Shown here one piece after another: positions 33,611 to 42,770 of a stretch of 64,000 bases of DNA. The stretch lies in the NCBI GenBank assembly GCA_017527905.1, contig JAFXPK010000031.1:1-64000 (forward strand), in the 5' to 3' direction. Position numbers and translations under genes: made by a program. Under the pieces are notes generated by a model, which was given only the letters and a program-made list of their open reading frames with translations, was not told the origin of the DNA and did not search any database. This DNA is from Paludibacteraceae bacterium (lineage in GTDB: Bacteria; Bacteroidota; Bacteroidia; Bacteroidales; Paludibacteraceae). The number at the start of each line of letters is the position of its first letter. The stretch's first letter is position 1.

Positions 33611-33815
33611 TAAAATCATTCCTTTTTCTTATTCACAAAGGAATATAATTTTTCCTTACGCACAAAATAATTTCGAAAAAAAACACAAGTTTTGCCACAA
33701 CGACTTCAAAAAACAACACCTCCTCCCCTCTTGCACATCTCCGTTTTTTTTGCGAATATTGCGTAAGATAATGACAAGAGAGGGATTCACCCGCAACATA
33801 TTAAAGATAAGCGAA

Positions 33816-34370
33816 ATGAAGATTACGTTTAATTCACCCATCATACTGACATTCGCCTTTATATCGGCCATCGCCCTCGTATTGGGCGTACTCACCAACG
33901 ATTGGACCACTAAGGTATTCTTCTCCACCTACGACTCGTCCCTGCTCAACCCCCTGACCTACGTGAGGTGCTTCACCCATGTGCTGGGCCACGCCTCCTT
34001 CTCCCACTACATCAACAACATGCTCTTCTTCCTGCTCTTGGGACCTATACTGGAAGAGAAATACGGCAGCGAGCGTATCATGATCGTCATCGGGGCAACC
34101 GCCCTCGTCACGGCCATCATCAACAGCATATTCACATCCTGTGCCTTATTGGGCGCTTCGGGCGTCGTGTTCGCCTTCATCATCCTGGCCTCCATGACCT
34201 CCTTTAGGGAAAAGGAGATACCGCTGACCTTCATCCTGATCATCTTCCTATACCTCGGCAGGGAGGTCTTCAACGGAATATTCTCTTCGGACAATATCTC
34301 ACAATCCGCCCACCTCATCGGAGGGGCGTGCGGCGCCATCGCCGGATTCGCCTTCGCACCGAAGAAATGA
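33816..34370 (+). CDS. Rhomboid family intramembrane serine protease
   Basis: An inner-membrane protease of 184 residues with six hydrophobic segments. Catalytic Ser lies in LLGASGVVFAF (GASG) and the His in SAHLIGGACGA. HVLGHASFSHYINNMLFFLLLGPILEEKYG carries the family's conserved HxxxxHxxxN loop. I prefer the ATG at 33816 (MKITFNSPIILTF), which places the first helix near the start; ATGs at 33771 and 33750 in the same frame are alternatives. Substrate unknown. Confidence 0.88.
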   Translation: MKITFNSPIILTFAFISAIALVLGVLTNDWTTKVFFSTYDSSLLNPLTYVRCFTHVLGHASFSHYINNMLFFLLLGPILEEKYGSERIMIVIGATALVTAIINSIFTSCALLGASGVVFAFIILASMTSFREKEIPLTFILIIFLYLGREVFNGIFSSDNISQSAHLIGGACGAIAGFAFAPKK

Positions 34371-34504
34371 GCATCTGAGCGGATTCCAGCATCTGCCTGA
34401 TTGATTATTATGCACCAAAAATCCAATCATTTGAGGAGATTATCATAATCATTTCCCCATGGAAAGCATACCTTGCGCCCTGAAAAACATAAATTCTACA
34501 TCCA

Positions 34505-36562
34505 ATGAACAGCACTCATTCTCGACTCAGAGGATGGAGCACAGCGGCGTTGATGCTTCTCCTCACTTCCTACAACGCGTTGGCTGACAACCCGATTGTC
34601 CGCTACACCTACACACCCGACCCCGCACCGGTGGTCTTCGGTGACACTTGCTACGTCTACACTGGCCACGACGAGGATGGGGCGGAATACTTCGAGATGA
34701 ACGAATGGCAATGCTTTTGGACGACCGACATGGTCAACTGGACCCCTAGGGGCATCATCATGCGCTACACCGACTTCAAGTGGAGCACAGGCGAGGCGTG
34801 GGCTTCCCAATGCATCAGGAGAAACGGTAAGTACTACTTCTACGTCACCGCCGTGAACAATGCGCGGTGCATCGGCGTGGGCGTCGCGGACAACCCCGGC
34901 GGACCCTTCAAGGACCCTCTCGGCAAACCGCTCTGCGGACCGATCAACTGGGAACACATCGACCCGACCGTCTTCATCGACGAGGATGGCCAGGCGTACC
35001 TCTACTTCGGTAACCCGAGCGCCTACTACGTGAAACTGAACGAGGACATGATCTCCTACTCGGGCTCCATCCAGAAGACTAATATGAGCTCCGGCTTCGG
35101 ACCGAACGGCTCCATCTACACGGAGGGACCTTGGTTCTACCGCCGCAACGGACTCTACTACCTCCTCTACGCGGCATCCGGCATACCAGAGGATATCGCC
35201 TACTCCACCAGCGACGGCCCGACAGGCCCTTGGACCTACCGCGGAAAGATCATGTCGAACGGCGAAAGCAACCTCGCCTTCACGAACCACTGTGGTGTGG
35301 TGGACTTCAAGGGCCACTCCTACTTCTTCTACCACAACCAATCCATCAGCCACAACGGATTCGACCGATCCACCTGCGTCGAGGAGTTCACCTACAACGC
35401 AGACGGTACCTTCCCTACCATCCACGTCTCAAGCCAGGGCCCGAAGCCTATCGCCTACCTCAACCCCTACAAGCGGGTGGAGGGTGAAACCATGGCCTAC
35501 GAGGAGGGCTTGAAGATTCAGGAGAACAGCGTATGCTCCAACAAGATATGCCTCGGCTATATCTCCAAAAACAGCTTCACCAAAGTGGCCAACGTCAACT
35601 TCGGAACGAGCGGCGCCACTTCCGTGACCGTCAACGCCAGCAGTAACAGCAGCAGCGGCGGAAAGGTGGAGTTCCACCTCGGCAGCAAAAACGGCGACCT
35701 CATCGCCTCCGTGGAGATCTCTTCAACGGGCGGATGGGACACGTTCAAGGACTTCGAGGCGGAGGTGACAGGCGCCACGGGCGTGCATGACCTCTACATC
35801 GTCTTCAAGGCAGATTCGGACTACCCTTGCAACGTGGACTACTGGCAATTCTTCGGCGACGGCTCTGAAGAGGAACTGGAGGAGATCGCGGAGGAGAAAC
35901 AAACTCCTTTCCATGGAACACCAGCTTCCATCCCTGGCAAGATCGAGGCGGAGGACTATGACCTCGGCGGCGAAGGAAAGGCTTACCACGACGAAAGCTC
36001 GGAGAATGAAGGCGGCGCCTACAGAAATGATAAAGTGGATATCGAGGAGACCTCCGCTTCCAACTATGTCGTGGGCTATAACATCAAGGGAGAATGGCTC
36101 GAATATACGGTCGACGTGAAGGAGAGCGCCGAATATGAGTGGACCGCCCGCGTCTCCTCCACCTTCGAGGAGTCCGGTTTCCGCCTCTACCTCGACGACA
36201 AGGATATCACAGGCCGCATCACCGTGCCGCAAGGCGAGGAGTGGTCCGACTATACCCTCATCAAGGGCAAGACGAAGGAACTCTCGGCTGGCGAACATGT
36301 CCTGAAACTAGCGGTGGAGAGCTCCTACTTCAACATCGACTACATCGAGTTCAAGGGCGGAGATGCGACGGGCATTGAAACCATCAGCCTGACGCCGAAC
36401 CTCCAACCAGGCGATTACATGATCTACAACGCCACGGGCGAATTCATCGGAAGCATCCGATTGCCGGAGGAACAATCCTTCCTCGAAAGCAACGGACCTG
36501 ACCATGGCATGTATATCCTGGTATCCAAAGAGACGGGTACCCATTACAAGATCACTAAGTAA
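34505..36562 (+). CDS. Secreted GH43 glycoside hydrolase with two CBM6-like modules
   Basis: A 685-residue hydrolase of hemicellulose side chains or xylan (arabinofuranosidase or xylosidase type). A signal peptide ends near residue 27. The five-bladed GH43 domain, about 28-325, shows the catalytic base Asp in YTPDPAPVVF, the modulating Asp in HIDPTVFIDEDG and the acid Glu in YTEGPWFYRRNGLYY. A CBM6-like module follows (about 328-455, EGETMAYEEGLKI and VDYWQFFG), then a second (about 475-622, PGKIEAEDYDLGGEGKAYHD to FNIDYIEFKGG). The last 60 residues (NATGEFIGSIRLPE, GMYILVSKETGTHYKITK) look like a type IX sorting domain. No susCD pair is nearby. Confidence 0.93.
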   Translation: MNSTHSRLRGWSTAALMLLLTSYNALADNPIVRYTYTPDPAPVVFGDTCYVYTGHDEDGAEYFEMNEWQCFWTTDMVNWTPRGIIMRYTDFKWSTGEAWASQCIRRNGKYYFYVTAVNNARCIGVGVADNPGGPFKDPLGKPLCGPINWEHIDPTVFIDEDGQAYLYFGNPSAYYVKLNEDMISYSGSIQKTNMSSGFGPNGSIYTEGPWFYRRNGLYYLLYAASGIPEDIAYSTSDGPTGPWTYRGKIMSNGESNLAFTNHCGVVDFKGHSYFFYHNQSISHNGFDRSTCVEEFTYNADGTFPTIHVSSQGPKPIAYLNPYKRVEGETMAYEEGLKIQENSVCSNKICLGYISKNSFTKVANVNFGTSGATSVTVNASSNSSSGGKVEFHLGSKNGDLIASVEISSTGGWDTFKDFEAEVTGATGVHDLYIVFKADSDYPCNVDYWQFFGDGSEEELEEIAEEKQTPFHGTPASIPGKIEAEDYDLGGEGKAYHDESSENEGGAYRNDKVDIEETSASNYVVGYNIKGEWLEYTVDVKESAEYEWTARVSSTFEESGFRLYLDDKDITGRITVPQGEEWSDYTLIKGKTKELSAGEHVLKLAVESSYFNIDYIEFKGGDATGIETISLTPNLQPGDYMIYNATGEFIGSIRLPEEQSFLESNGPDHGMYILVSKETGTHYKITK

Positions 36563-36584
36563 ACATAAAATAAGATGATGATGA

Positions 36585-36619
36585 GAGCGGGTTGGGTTCT
36601 GGAAAGATCCAACCCGCTC
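36585..36619 (+). terminator. Terminator of the GH43 gene
   Basis: GAGCGGGTTGG and CCAACCCGCTC form an 11-bp perfect stem, followed by GTTTTCCC, 22 bases past the GH43 stop. Confidence 0.8.
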
Positions 36620-36673
36620 GTTTTCCCATAACCAATAGCAGAAAACGATAAAAACTACCACCTAATAGCAAGC

Positions 36674-36704
36674 GGGGCCGCCACATCGTGACAGCCCCGC
36701 GTTC
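36674..36704. other. GC-rich hairpin between GH43 and argC ends
   Basis: GCGGGGC and GCCCCGC with a 16-base loop, 20 bases past the argC stop on the minus strand. No clean T-run on that strand. Possibly a weak terminator of argC. Confidence 0.4.
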
Positions 36705-36723
36705 TTTTATATGTTCCGTACGA

Positions 36724-37686
36724 TTAGAAACCGCTCGGCTTCAGCTTCAATCCGCAAGTCTCCTCCAGCCCGAACATCAGGTTGAAGTTCTGGACAGCCT
36801 GACCGGAAGCGCCCTTCAGCAAGTTATCGATCATGGAGATGATCAACAACTTATTGCCATGCTTCTCGACGTGGACGATACCCTTGTTCGTGTTCACCAC
36901 CTGCTTCAAGTCTGGGTTAGCGTCCATCACGAAGGTAAAGGCCGCATCCTTGTAGAAATCCTTGTAGAGCTTCTGGATCTCCTCGATCTCCAAGTCGCAC
37001 TCCGTATAGGAAGAGACGAAGATGCCCCTCGCGAAATCACCGCGCACAGGCAAGAAATTGATATCGTGGTTGAAGCTAGGCTGCAACTGACGCATGGTGC
37101 GGTTGATCTCCAGCAAGTGTTGGTGCGTGAAAGCTTTGTAGATGGAGATGTTGTTGTTTCTCCAACTGAAGTGGGACGTTGCGCTCGGCTTCACACCCGC
37201 ACCCGTGGAACCCGTGATACCAGTGGTGTGCACCTCGCCCTTCAGCAATCCCTTAGCCGCCAGCGGAAGAAGACCGATCTGGATAGCCGTGGCGAAACAA
37301 CCAGGGTTCGCCAGCTTAGTGGCCTTCTTGATGCGCTCACGGTTCACCTCCGGCAAGCCATAGACGAAGCCGTCGCTCTCGTCGCGGTAATCCTGCGAGA
37401 GGTCGATGATCTTCACGTTGGAAGGCACCACATGCGACTCCAGGAACTTCCTGCTATCCCCATGACCCGAGCAGATGAACAAGGCGTCCACCTTATCCAA
37501 AGGGAGCTCGTCGGTGAAGGTCATCTCCGTCTCACCGAAAAGACCCTCATGGACGTCATAGAGTTTATTACCCGCATTACTGCTACTGTTAACGAAGACC
37601 ACCTCCACCTGAGGATGGTTCAAAACGATGCGAAGCAACTCGCCTGCCGTATAGCCGGCACCGCCTATAATTCCTATTTTTACCAT
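36724..37686 (-). CDS. argC: N-acetyl-gamma-glutamyl-phosphate reductase
   Basis: The third step of arginine synthesis: NADPH-dependent reduction of N-acetyl (or N-succinyl) glutamyl phosphate to the semialdehyde. The 320 residues show the nucleotide-binding VKIGIIGGAGYTAGELLRI, the active-site KLANPGCFATAIQIGLLP with Cys130, and TGSTGAGVKPSATSHFSWR. The ATG at 37686 gives MVKIGII. It stands alone; other arginine genes, which usually surround it, are not in the window. Confidence 0.95.
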   Translation of the reverse strand: MVKIGIIGGAGYTAGELLRIVLNHPQVEVVFVNSSSNAGNKLYDVHEGLFGETEMTFTDELPLDKVDALFICSGHGDSRKFLESHVVPSNVKIIDLSQDYRDESDGFVYGLPEVNRERIKKATKLANPGCFATAIQIGLLPLAAKGLLKGEVHTTGITGSTGAGVKPSATSHFSWRNNNISIYKAFTHQHLLEINRTMRQLQPSFNHDINFLPVRGDFARGIFVSSYTECDLEIEEIQKLYKDFYKDAAFTFVMDANPDLKQVVNTNKGIVHVEKHGNKLLIISMIDNLLKGASGQAVQNFNLMFGLEETCGLKLKPSGF

Positions 37687-37786
37687 AATCAATCACAAAA
37701 AACGCTGCGCGAAGTTAGGGATATTTTTTAAGTTATCAGACCAATGGCTTTATTGTTTAACTAAAATAGTGGATTTTAGTGCTGCT

Positions 37787-38575
37787 CTACCATGGTTTGT
37801 GAGCGCTCAAGAAAGAATCTCTTTGCGCACTCGGGAAAGTTTGCGGTCCAATGGCACCTCCTTCATACTCAAAGACGACAGTCTCGCTGTAGGGTATATA
37901 CGCCGGATCTTCCATATAATACTCTTTCTTCTCTTCGCCCATAGGCTCGTCATACAGGATGTATGAATACAATCCCATGGCTACCCTGCGAAAACATATT
38001 ACACATGAGGCTCTGTCTTTTCTGGTAATAATTCCGATACAACCCAACTCATCAAGACGGTCCTGTATCTCTTCCAACTCATCGGTGGTAAGTCCCACCA
38101 ACGCCATAATAGAATCCTTCTTACCCTCAGCATCCTTGTCCCAACGCTCCGACCATGAAACATTCTTGGAGGAAACATGGAAAATAGAGATATCACCATG
38201 CTTAAACTCCAACTGAATGGTAGCCGAATCATCCAATGCCTGATTCGTATATTGAACCAACTCCTTCATTTTCACCGCGTTCTTCTCATAATGCTCCGCC
38301 ATTATATCCGGATCACAAACATTATTTGGAGCCTCAAACACATTGTAAACAACCACAAGGAGTATATCAATGACTCCCCATACGAAATAGACCTTCCAGC
38401 TGGTATTTGCAAAAGAAAAAGATTTTATAAAGAGAACGATTGAGGCACCAATAACAGGAAGAACTATAAGAAAGAAGAATAAGCAGATCAAATCTGCCAT
38501 GAATTTATCATAGAAATGTAACAAAATAATGATTGTCGTCGCCAGCAACGGAATAAACTTCAAAACCTGCTTCAT
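37787..38575 (-). CDS. Hypothetical membrane protein
   Basis: A 262-residue protein with three hydrophobic segments in the first 100 residues (LLATTIIILLHFY; LICLFFFLIVLPVIGASIVLFI; VYFVWGVIDILLVVVYNVF) and a soluble C-terminal domain with helices around TTDELEEIQDRLDELGCIGIITRKD. Family not recognised. It precedes argC on the same strand, 100 bases away, and probably has a separate promoter. Confidence 0.6.
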   Translation of the reverse strand: MKQVLKFIPLLATTIIILLHFYDKFMADLICLFFFLIVLPVIGASIVLFIKSFSFANTSWKVYFVWGVIDILLVVVYNVFEAPNNVCDPDIMAEHYEKNAVKMKELVQYTNQALDDSATIQLEFKHGDISIFHVSSKNVSWSERWDKDAEGKKDSIMALVGLTTDELEEIQDRLDELGCIGIITRKDRASCVICFRRVAMGLYSYILYDEPMGEEKKEYYMEDPAYIPYSETVVFEYEGGAIGPQTFPSAQRDSFLSAHKPW

Positions 38576-38670
38576 GCCTAAAAAATAATTAGTTCACAAC
38601 CCAAAAGTAAAAAGAATATCTCAATATGAAAATATCTTATCCCCTCTGCGGTTATCTGTAAAAACAATTA

Positions 38671-38830
38671 AAAGTTTTCGGTTATAATAGAAAATTATGT
38701 CTGTTTCGATAAAAGTTTCTGTTATAATAGAAACTTTATTGTTTTTGTGGAAAAGTTTCGGTTATGATAGAAACTTTTGTATATTTGCGGAAAAGTTTCG
38801 GTTATGATAGAACAAATGGGAAATATTAGG
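38671..38830 (+). repeat. 40-bp tandem repeat (4 copies) running into the DUF4143 start
   Basis: Exact 40-base period: gttatratag begins at 38681, 38721, 38761 and 38801. Each unit carries a near-palindrome, best seen at 38715-38734 (GTTTCTGTTATAATAGAAAC, 18 of 20 positions symmetric). In copy 4 the gttATGatag core supplies the ATG of the ATPase gene, and copy 3 contains the -7 promoter motif. Confidence 0.9.
38780..38787 (+). promoter_or_regulatory. Promoter -7 motif inside the 40-bp repeat
   Basis: TATATTTG followed by CGG, 17 bases before the ATG at 38804, which would leave a leader of only about 10 bases. It lies between the palindromes of copies 3 and 4, so a protein bound to the repeats would cover it. 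Confidence 0.6.
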
Positions 38831-40099
38831 GGCTACAACCCGTGGGGAGGAAACGATATTGCTCTAGGCTATAGACGTGACTTCTATATGACAAAGATTA
38901 CCCCTTACATCGGCAATTCTTTGGTGAAGGTGCTTACGGGACAGCGAAGAACAGGCAAAAGCTACATCCTTCGTCAAATAGCCATGGAGCTTATACACAA
39001 AGGGATAGCACCTGAAAACATATTGTTTATCAACGCCGAGTTCTCCGCCTTCAACTTCTTGCAGACGCACGAAGATCTTGAGAAACTCATTCAGGAGTAC
39101 CGCAAGGAATTGTCCCCACGAGGCAAATTCTTCCTTTTCATCGACGAAGTGCAAAACATAACCGGTTGGGAAAGGAGCGTCAACTCGCTATCCCAGGACT
39201 TCACCACCCCCTGCGAAGTATTCATCAGCGGATCCAACTCGACCATGCTCTCGGGAGAACTGGCGACGCACCTGTCGGGGCGATATGTTCAGTTCGAAAT
39301 ACTCCCTTTCTCCTATAGGGAGTGGTGCGATGTCCACCATAAGGAGCAAGGCTTAGATAGTTACGAGGAATATCTTCATGATGGAGGACTACCCGAGCTG
39401 ATACACCTCAACGACGACGAAGTGAGACGTCATTACATGTCCAGTCTCAAAGACACCATCCTGCTTCGCGACATTATCTCACGGTACTCCATCAGAGACC
39501 CCAAACTGTTGGAAGACCTTTTCGTCTACACCGTGAACAATGCGACAAAGCTCACAACGCCCAACAATATCGTGAAGTTCTACAAAGGGAAGGGGAAGAA
39601 GGTGAACTACGAAACCGTAGCGTCGTACCTCGCCTATATGACAGAGACCTACATTATCCATAAAACCGAGCGATACAACATCCAAGGCAAGGAAACCATT
39701 GCGGGGAACTGCAAATACTACATCAACGACCTCTCTTTCTACAATTATCTCTACAGAGGCTTTTCTTTCGGGGCAGGCTATGAACTGGAGAATTTAGTCT
39801 ATTTGGAGCTACGCAGAGCCGGTTACGAAGTCTATGTGGGGACCATACAGGGCACCCACACAGATGAGCAAAGCGAGGTCGATTTTGTGGCCATAAACGG
39901 AGACAAAAAAATCTACGTGCAGGCTTCATACGAGACAAGCGATTCCAAAACGCTGGAGCGGGAATACTCCTCTTTGGAGCTCATCCAAGACCACTACCCC
40001 AAATTCGTCGTAACCCTAGATAAGTTCCAACGTCCCAACAGAAACGGTATTGTGCATGTACTGGCACCGGAGTTCCACAAGGTGTTGGAGAGGATTTGA
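38804..40099 (+). CDS. ATP-binding protein of the DUF4143 family
   Basis: A 431-residue ATPase (COG1373 type). Walker A GQRRTGKS is at 46-53 and Walker B FFLFIDEVQNITGW near 107-120; a sensor FISGSNSTML follows, then a wHTH-like middle and the DUF4143 C-terminal domain with ELENLVYLELRRAGYEVYVG, SEVDFVAINGDKKIYVQASY. This last part has the E...D...(E/Q)xK-like spacing of the restriction-endonuclease fold, with the final motif degenerate. The start is the ATG at 38804 inside the last 40-bp repeat. Its role is not established. It is bracketed by different tandem repeats on its two sides. Confidence 0.88.
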   Translation: MIEQMGNIRGYNPWGGNDIALGYRRDFYMTKITPYIGNSLVKVLTGQRRTGKSYILRQIAMELIHKGIAPENILFINAEFSAFNFLQTHEDLEKLIQEYRKELSPRGKFFLFIDEVQNITGWERSVNSLSQDFTTPCEVFISGSNSTMLSGELATHLSGRYVQFEILPFSYREWCDVHHKEQGLDSYEEYLHDGGLPELIHLNDDEVRRHYMSSLKDTILLRDIISRYSIRDPKLLEDLFVYTVNNATKLTTPNNIVKFYKGKGKKVNYETVASYLAYMTETYIIHKTERYNIQGKETIAGNCKYYINDLSFYNYLYRGFSFGAGYELENLVYLELRRAGYEVYVGTIQGTHTDEQSEVDFVAINGDKKIYVQASYETSDSKTLEREYSSLELIQDHYPKFVVTLDKFQRPNRNGIVHVLAPEFHKVLERI

Positions 40100-40100
40100 C

Positions 40101-40185
40101 GGTCAGGAAAATGTGACAGATTCCGCACTTCATGGTTAGGAAAATGTGACAGGTTTAGCAATTCATGGTTAGGAAAATGTGAAAG
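40101..40185. repeat. 33-bp tandem repeat directly after the DUF4143 gene
   Basis: Three units starting at about 40101, 40134 and 40167, each with ggttaggaaaatgtgacag, begin 2 bases past the ATPase stop. The period is exactly 33. On the minus strand the units encode LSHFPNHE-type 11-residue repeats, but no start or context supports translation. Confidence 0.85.
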
Positions 40186-40248
40186 CGTATTATTTATGTG
40201 ATTGATATATAACGTATTAGCATAAAAATTACCCGCAGCGATTATTAC

Positions 40249-40282
40249 CAAAAAAGCCGACAACGCAAAACATTGTCGGCTC
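40249..40282 (-). terminator. Terminator of the two-component operon
   Basis: On the minus strand AGCCGACAA pairs with TTGTCGGCT and is followed by a T-run, 24 bases past the response regulator stop. Confidence 0.85.
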
Positions 40283-40305
40283 CCATCATCATTAACTTAA
40301 AACAT

Positions 40306-41013
40306 TTATTCACCCTTTGGCTCCTCCGGGATCACGATCTTGTAGCCTTTGCCATGCACATTGATGATCTCCACTTGAGGATCTGCCTTCAACAATTTAC
40401 GTAACTTAGTGATATAGACATCCATGCTCCGCGCGTTGAAATAGTTATCGTCCACCCAAATGGTCTTCAGGGCACGGTTGCGCTCGAGGATGTCGTTCTT
40501 GTGCTCGCAGAGCAAGGCGAGCAGTTCGGACTCCTTGGTGGTCAGTTTCGTGGACTCGCCATCGATGGTGAGGAGTTGCTTCTGGGAGTCGAACGTGAAC
40601 TTGCCCAACTTCTGGATAGGATCCGCCGCACCCTTCTTGCCGTTCACGCGACGGAGGATCGCCTCGATACGAAGCAACAGCTCCTCCATGCTGAAAGGCT
40701 TGGTGATATAGTCGTCGGCGCCGATACGGAAGCCCTCGACGATATCCTCCTTGAGCGTCTTGGCCGTCAGGAAGAGGATAGGCACCTTCTCGTTCACCTG
40801 CCTGATCTCCTGCGCCAACGTGAAGCCATCCTTCTTAGGCATCATCACGTCTAGGACACACACGTCATACTTACCCGCGAAGAATGCGTTGCCACCCTCT
40901 TCGCCATCCAGCTTCAGGTCCACATCGTAGCCCTTAGCGTGCAAATACTCCCTCAGCAACATGCCAAGGTTCTCGTCGTCTTCGCACAACAGAATTTTTA
41001 TCTTCTCGTCCAT
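40306..41013 (-). CDS. OmpR-family response regulator (RprY-like)
   Basis: A DNA-binding regulator of 235 residues. The receiver domain is at 1-120, with acidic pair Glu11-Asp12, phospho-acceptor Asp55 in VCVLDVMMPKKDG and Lys in LFLTAKTL. A winged-helix effector domain follows at about 138-230 (LTTKESELLALLCEHKNDILERNRALKTIW, then YITKLRKLLKADPQVEIINVHGKGYKI). It lies 20 bases after the kinase gene on the same strand. Bacteroidales RprXY pairs, with a similar layout, act in envelope stress and tetracycline effects; assignment to that pair is inference. Confidence 0.93.
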   Translation of the reverse strand: MDEKIKILLCEDDENLGMLLREYLHAKGYDVDLKLDGEEGGNAFFAGKYDVCVLDVMMPKKDGFTLAQEIRQVNEKVPILFLTAKTLKEDIVEGFRIGADDYITKPFSMEELLLRIEAILRRVNGKKGAADPIQKLGKFTFDSQKQLLTIDGESTKLTTKESELLALLCEHKNDILERNRALKTIWVDDNYFNARSMDVYITKLRKLLKADPQVEIINVHGKGYKIVIPEEPKGE

Positions 41014-41033
41014 ATCTTATCTCGTCTTTTAAA

Positions 41034-42566
41034 TTAAATATTTTTCTTAATAGGAATCTCAATGATAAACTTCGTGCCCTTCTCGTACTCGCTCTCCACC
41101 CGTATCGTGCCGCGATGGTCGGTGACCACCTTCTTCACGTAGGCCAAGCCTAGGCCGAAGCCTTTCACGTTATGCACGCTGCCCGTCGGCACGCGGTAGA
41201 ACTTATCGAAGATACGTTTCAAGTTCGATTTCTTGATACCGATACCGTTGTCCTCCACCGAGATACAGAGCTTGCCGTGCTCGTTCCACGTCCTGATCCT
41301 CAACACCAGCGGTCCCTTGCTGTACTTCACCGCATTGTCCATCAGGTTATAGATGATATTGGTGAAATGGATCTCGTCCACCATCGTCTCGGAATCCTCC
41401 GCATCGAGCTCCGTCTGGATGTCTCCGCCCGTGTTCTGCACCTTCAGGGCGAAGTTGCCGGCGATGGTGAGGATGAGGTCGTCGATGTCCATCAGCTCCA
41501 GTTTCAGGGCGGAGCTCTCCTTCTCGAAAATAGACATCTGCAGCACCTTGTCGATCTGGCGGGTCAGACGTTTCGTCTCGTCGCTGATGGTCTTGGAGAG
41601 TTGGTCCACCATGCCCTTCGACTTGGAGATGGAGTCGTCGTTCAGCATCTGTGCGGCAAGCGAGATGGTGGAAACTGGCGTCTTCAGCTCATGCGTCATG
41701 TTGTTCATGAAGTCCGTACGCATCTCGGAGAGTTGCTTCTGCCGGGAGATGATCACCAAGGAGAAGACGAACGTGAACAGCAGGATAAGCGTGAAGAGGA
41801 TCGAGACGTAAAAGATCTGGTTCGACCCCAAGTACCTCGATTTGGAAGGGGTATAGACCTTCAACATGTTGGATGTCGGTGCCGGGTCGTTCGGGAAGAG
41901 CAGCTGTGAATAGCACACCATGTCCTTCGGGCTCCACCCGTCCTCCTCGAAACTACCGCTGCTATAAATCTCACGGCCCTCCTTATTCACGACGCAACAA
42001 TAGTACTTCAGTTCGCCCAACCCGTTGTTGTCAAGCTCACGGTCGACAAGCTCGTTCAGCTTCTGGAAGTCGATGCGCTCCTCGATCGGCTTCACGTAGG
42101 TCTCGCTCAACAGGCGCACCAGGATATCATCCAGCAAGGCCCTGCTCTGCAGGAAACGTTCCTTGAGTTTGTTCTGGATGATGCGGGAAGACTCCTCGAT
42201 GGAGTTCATGCCATGCTTCATGGAGATGAAGACGGTAGGTCGCACCCGCACGCACGAGTTGAAGGAGGAATCCGCCCGTTGGCTGATATTGTTCATCTGT
42301 CCGTTCATCGGCAGAGGAGCGGGCCCAGGCTTCGTGGTGATGCGGGTTTTGGAAGACGGGACCGCCAAATTCTTGTTCAGGTATTGGAGCGTCTCCTCCT
42401 CCTCCAGCAGACGGGCGACCTCATAAAGGCTACGCTTCACGGCCTCACCGAACTGCTCCTCTCGCATCTCGGCGGTGGAGCGTATGTAGTAAGACTGGAG
42501 AAATATCAATCCCAAGAACGAAATCGACATTACAATACCCAATAATATGATCGTCGTCTTCTTCAT
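41034..42566 (-). CDS. Sensor histidine kinase (RprX-like)
   Basis: A membrane kinase of 510 residues. The first membrane helix (about 4-24) is followed by a sensor region of about 225 residues outside the cytoplasm, the second helix near 251-273, HisKA with MTHELKTPVST (His292), and HATPase with IIYNLMDNAVKYSKG, VEDNGIGIKKSNLKRIFDKFYR and GFGLGLAYVKKVV. I took the ATG at 42566 (MKKTTIILLG); the frame runs on upstream without a proper start. A TATATTTG motif lies only 5 bases before this ATG, so the transcript may be almost leaderless. Confidence 0.93.
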   Translation of the reverse strand: MKKTTIILLGIVMSISFLGLIFLQSYYIRSTAEMREEQFGEAVKRSLYEVARLLEEEETLQYLNKNLAVPSSKTRITTKPGPAPLPMNGQMNNISQRADSSFNSCVRVRPTVFISMKHGMNSIEESSRIIQNKLKERFLQSRALLDDILVRLLSETYVKPIEERIDFQKLNELVDRELDNNGLGELKYYCCVVNKEGREIYSSGSFEEDGWSPKDMVCYSQLLFPNDPAPTSNMLKVYTPSKSRYLGSNQIFYVSILFTLILLFTFVFSLVIISRQKQLSEMRTDFMNNMTHELKTPVSTISLAAQMLNDDSISKSKGMVDQLSKTISDETKRLTRQIDKVLQMSIFEKESSALKLELMDIDDLILTIAGNFALKVQNTGGDIQTELDAEDSETMVDEIHFTNIIYNLMDNAVKYSKGPLVLRIRTWNEHGKLCISVEDNGIGIKKSNLKRIFDKFYRVPTGSVHNVKGFGLGLAYVKKVVTDHRGTIRVESEYEKGTKFIIEIPIKKNI

Positions 42567-42571
42567 CAGCG

Positions 42572-42579
42572 CAAATATA
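42572..42579 (-). promoter_or_regulatory. Promoter -7 motif of the kinase gene
   Basis: TATATTTG on the minus strand, 5 bases from the kinase ATG. If used, transcription would begin at or next to the start codon. Confidence 0.55.
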
Positions 42580-42663
42580 AACAAACGATTTTAACATTTC
42601 GCGTAGCTTAACTTTATTTAATAAATAGGGGAGTAAATGGGCGGTTAAATGTGAAAAAATGAG

Positions 42664-42671
42664 TAAATTTG
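42664..42671 (+). promoter_or_regulatory. Promoter -7 motif for the antiporter gene
   Basis: TAAATTTG followed by C, about 100 bases before the ATG at 42771; no clear -33 element. Confidence 0.45.
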
Positions 42672-42770
42672 CATGAAGTGAATTGTAAAATTCGCTAAAT
42701 TTACACAGCAGACAGAACCATAGGGTTTAGAAAACATACATAAACCCCATCATAAGAGGAAGATAGCATA

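Noticed and set aside
33740..33815. Longer N terminus for the rhomboid protease (ATG at 33750 or 33771)
   Set aside because: The added residues are polar and do not belong to the family start MKITFNSPII; the later ATG fits better, although this is not certain.
38671..38830. CRISPR array
   Set aside because: The 40-bp units have no variable spacers: the whole unit repeats with degeneration, and there are no cas genes. The 33-bp and 81-bp repeats were rejected for the same reason.
39994..40263. 89-codon minus-strand frame with LSHFPNHE repeats
   Set aside because: A consequence of a 33-bp repeat with a period divisible by three; it also runs into the DUF4143 coding region.
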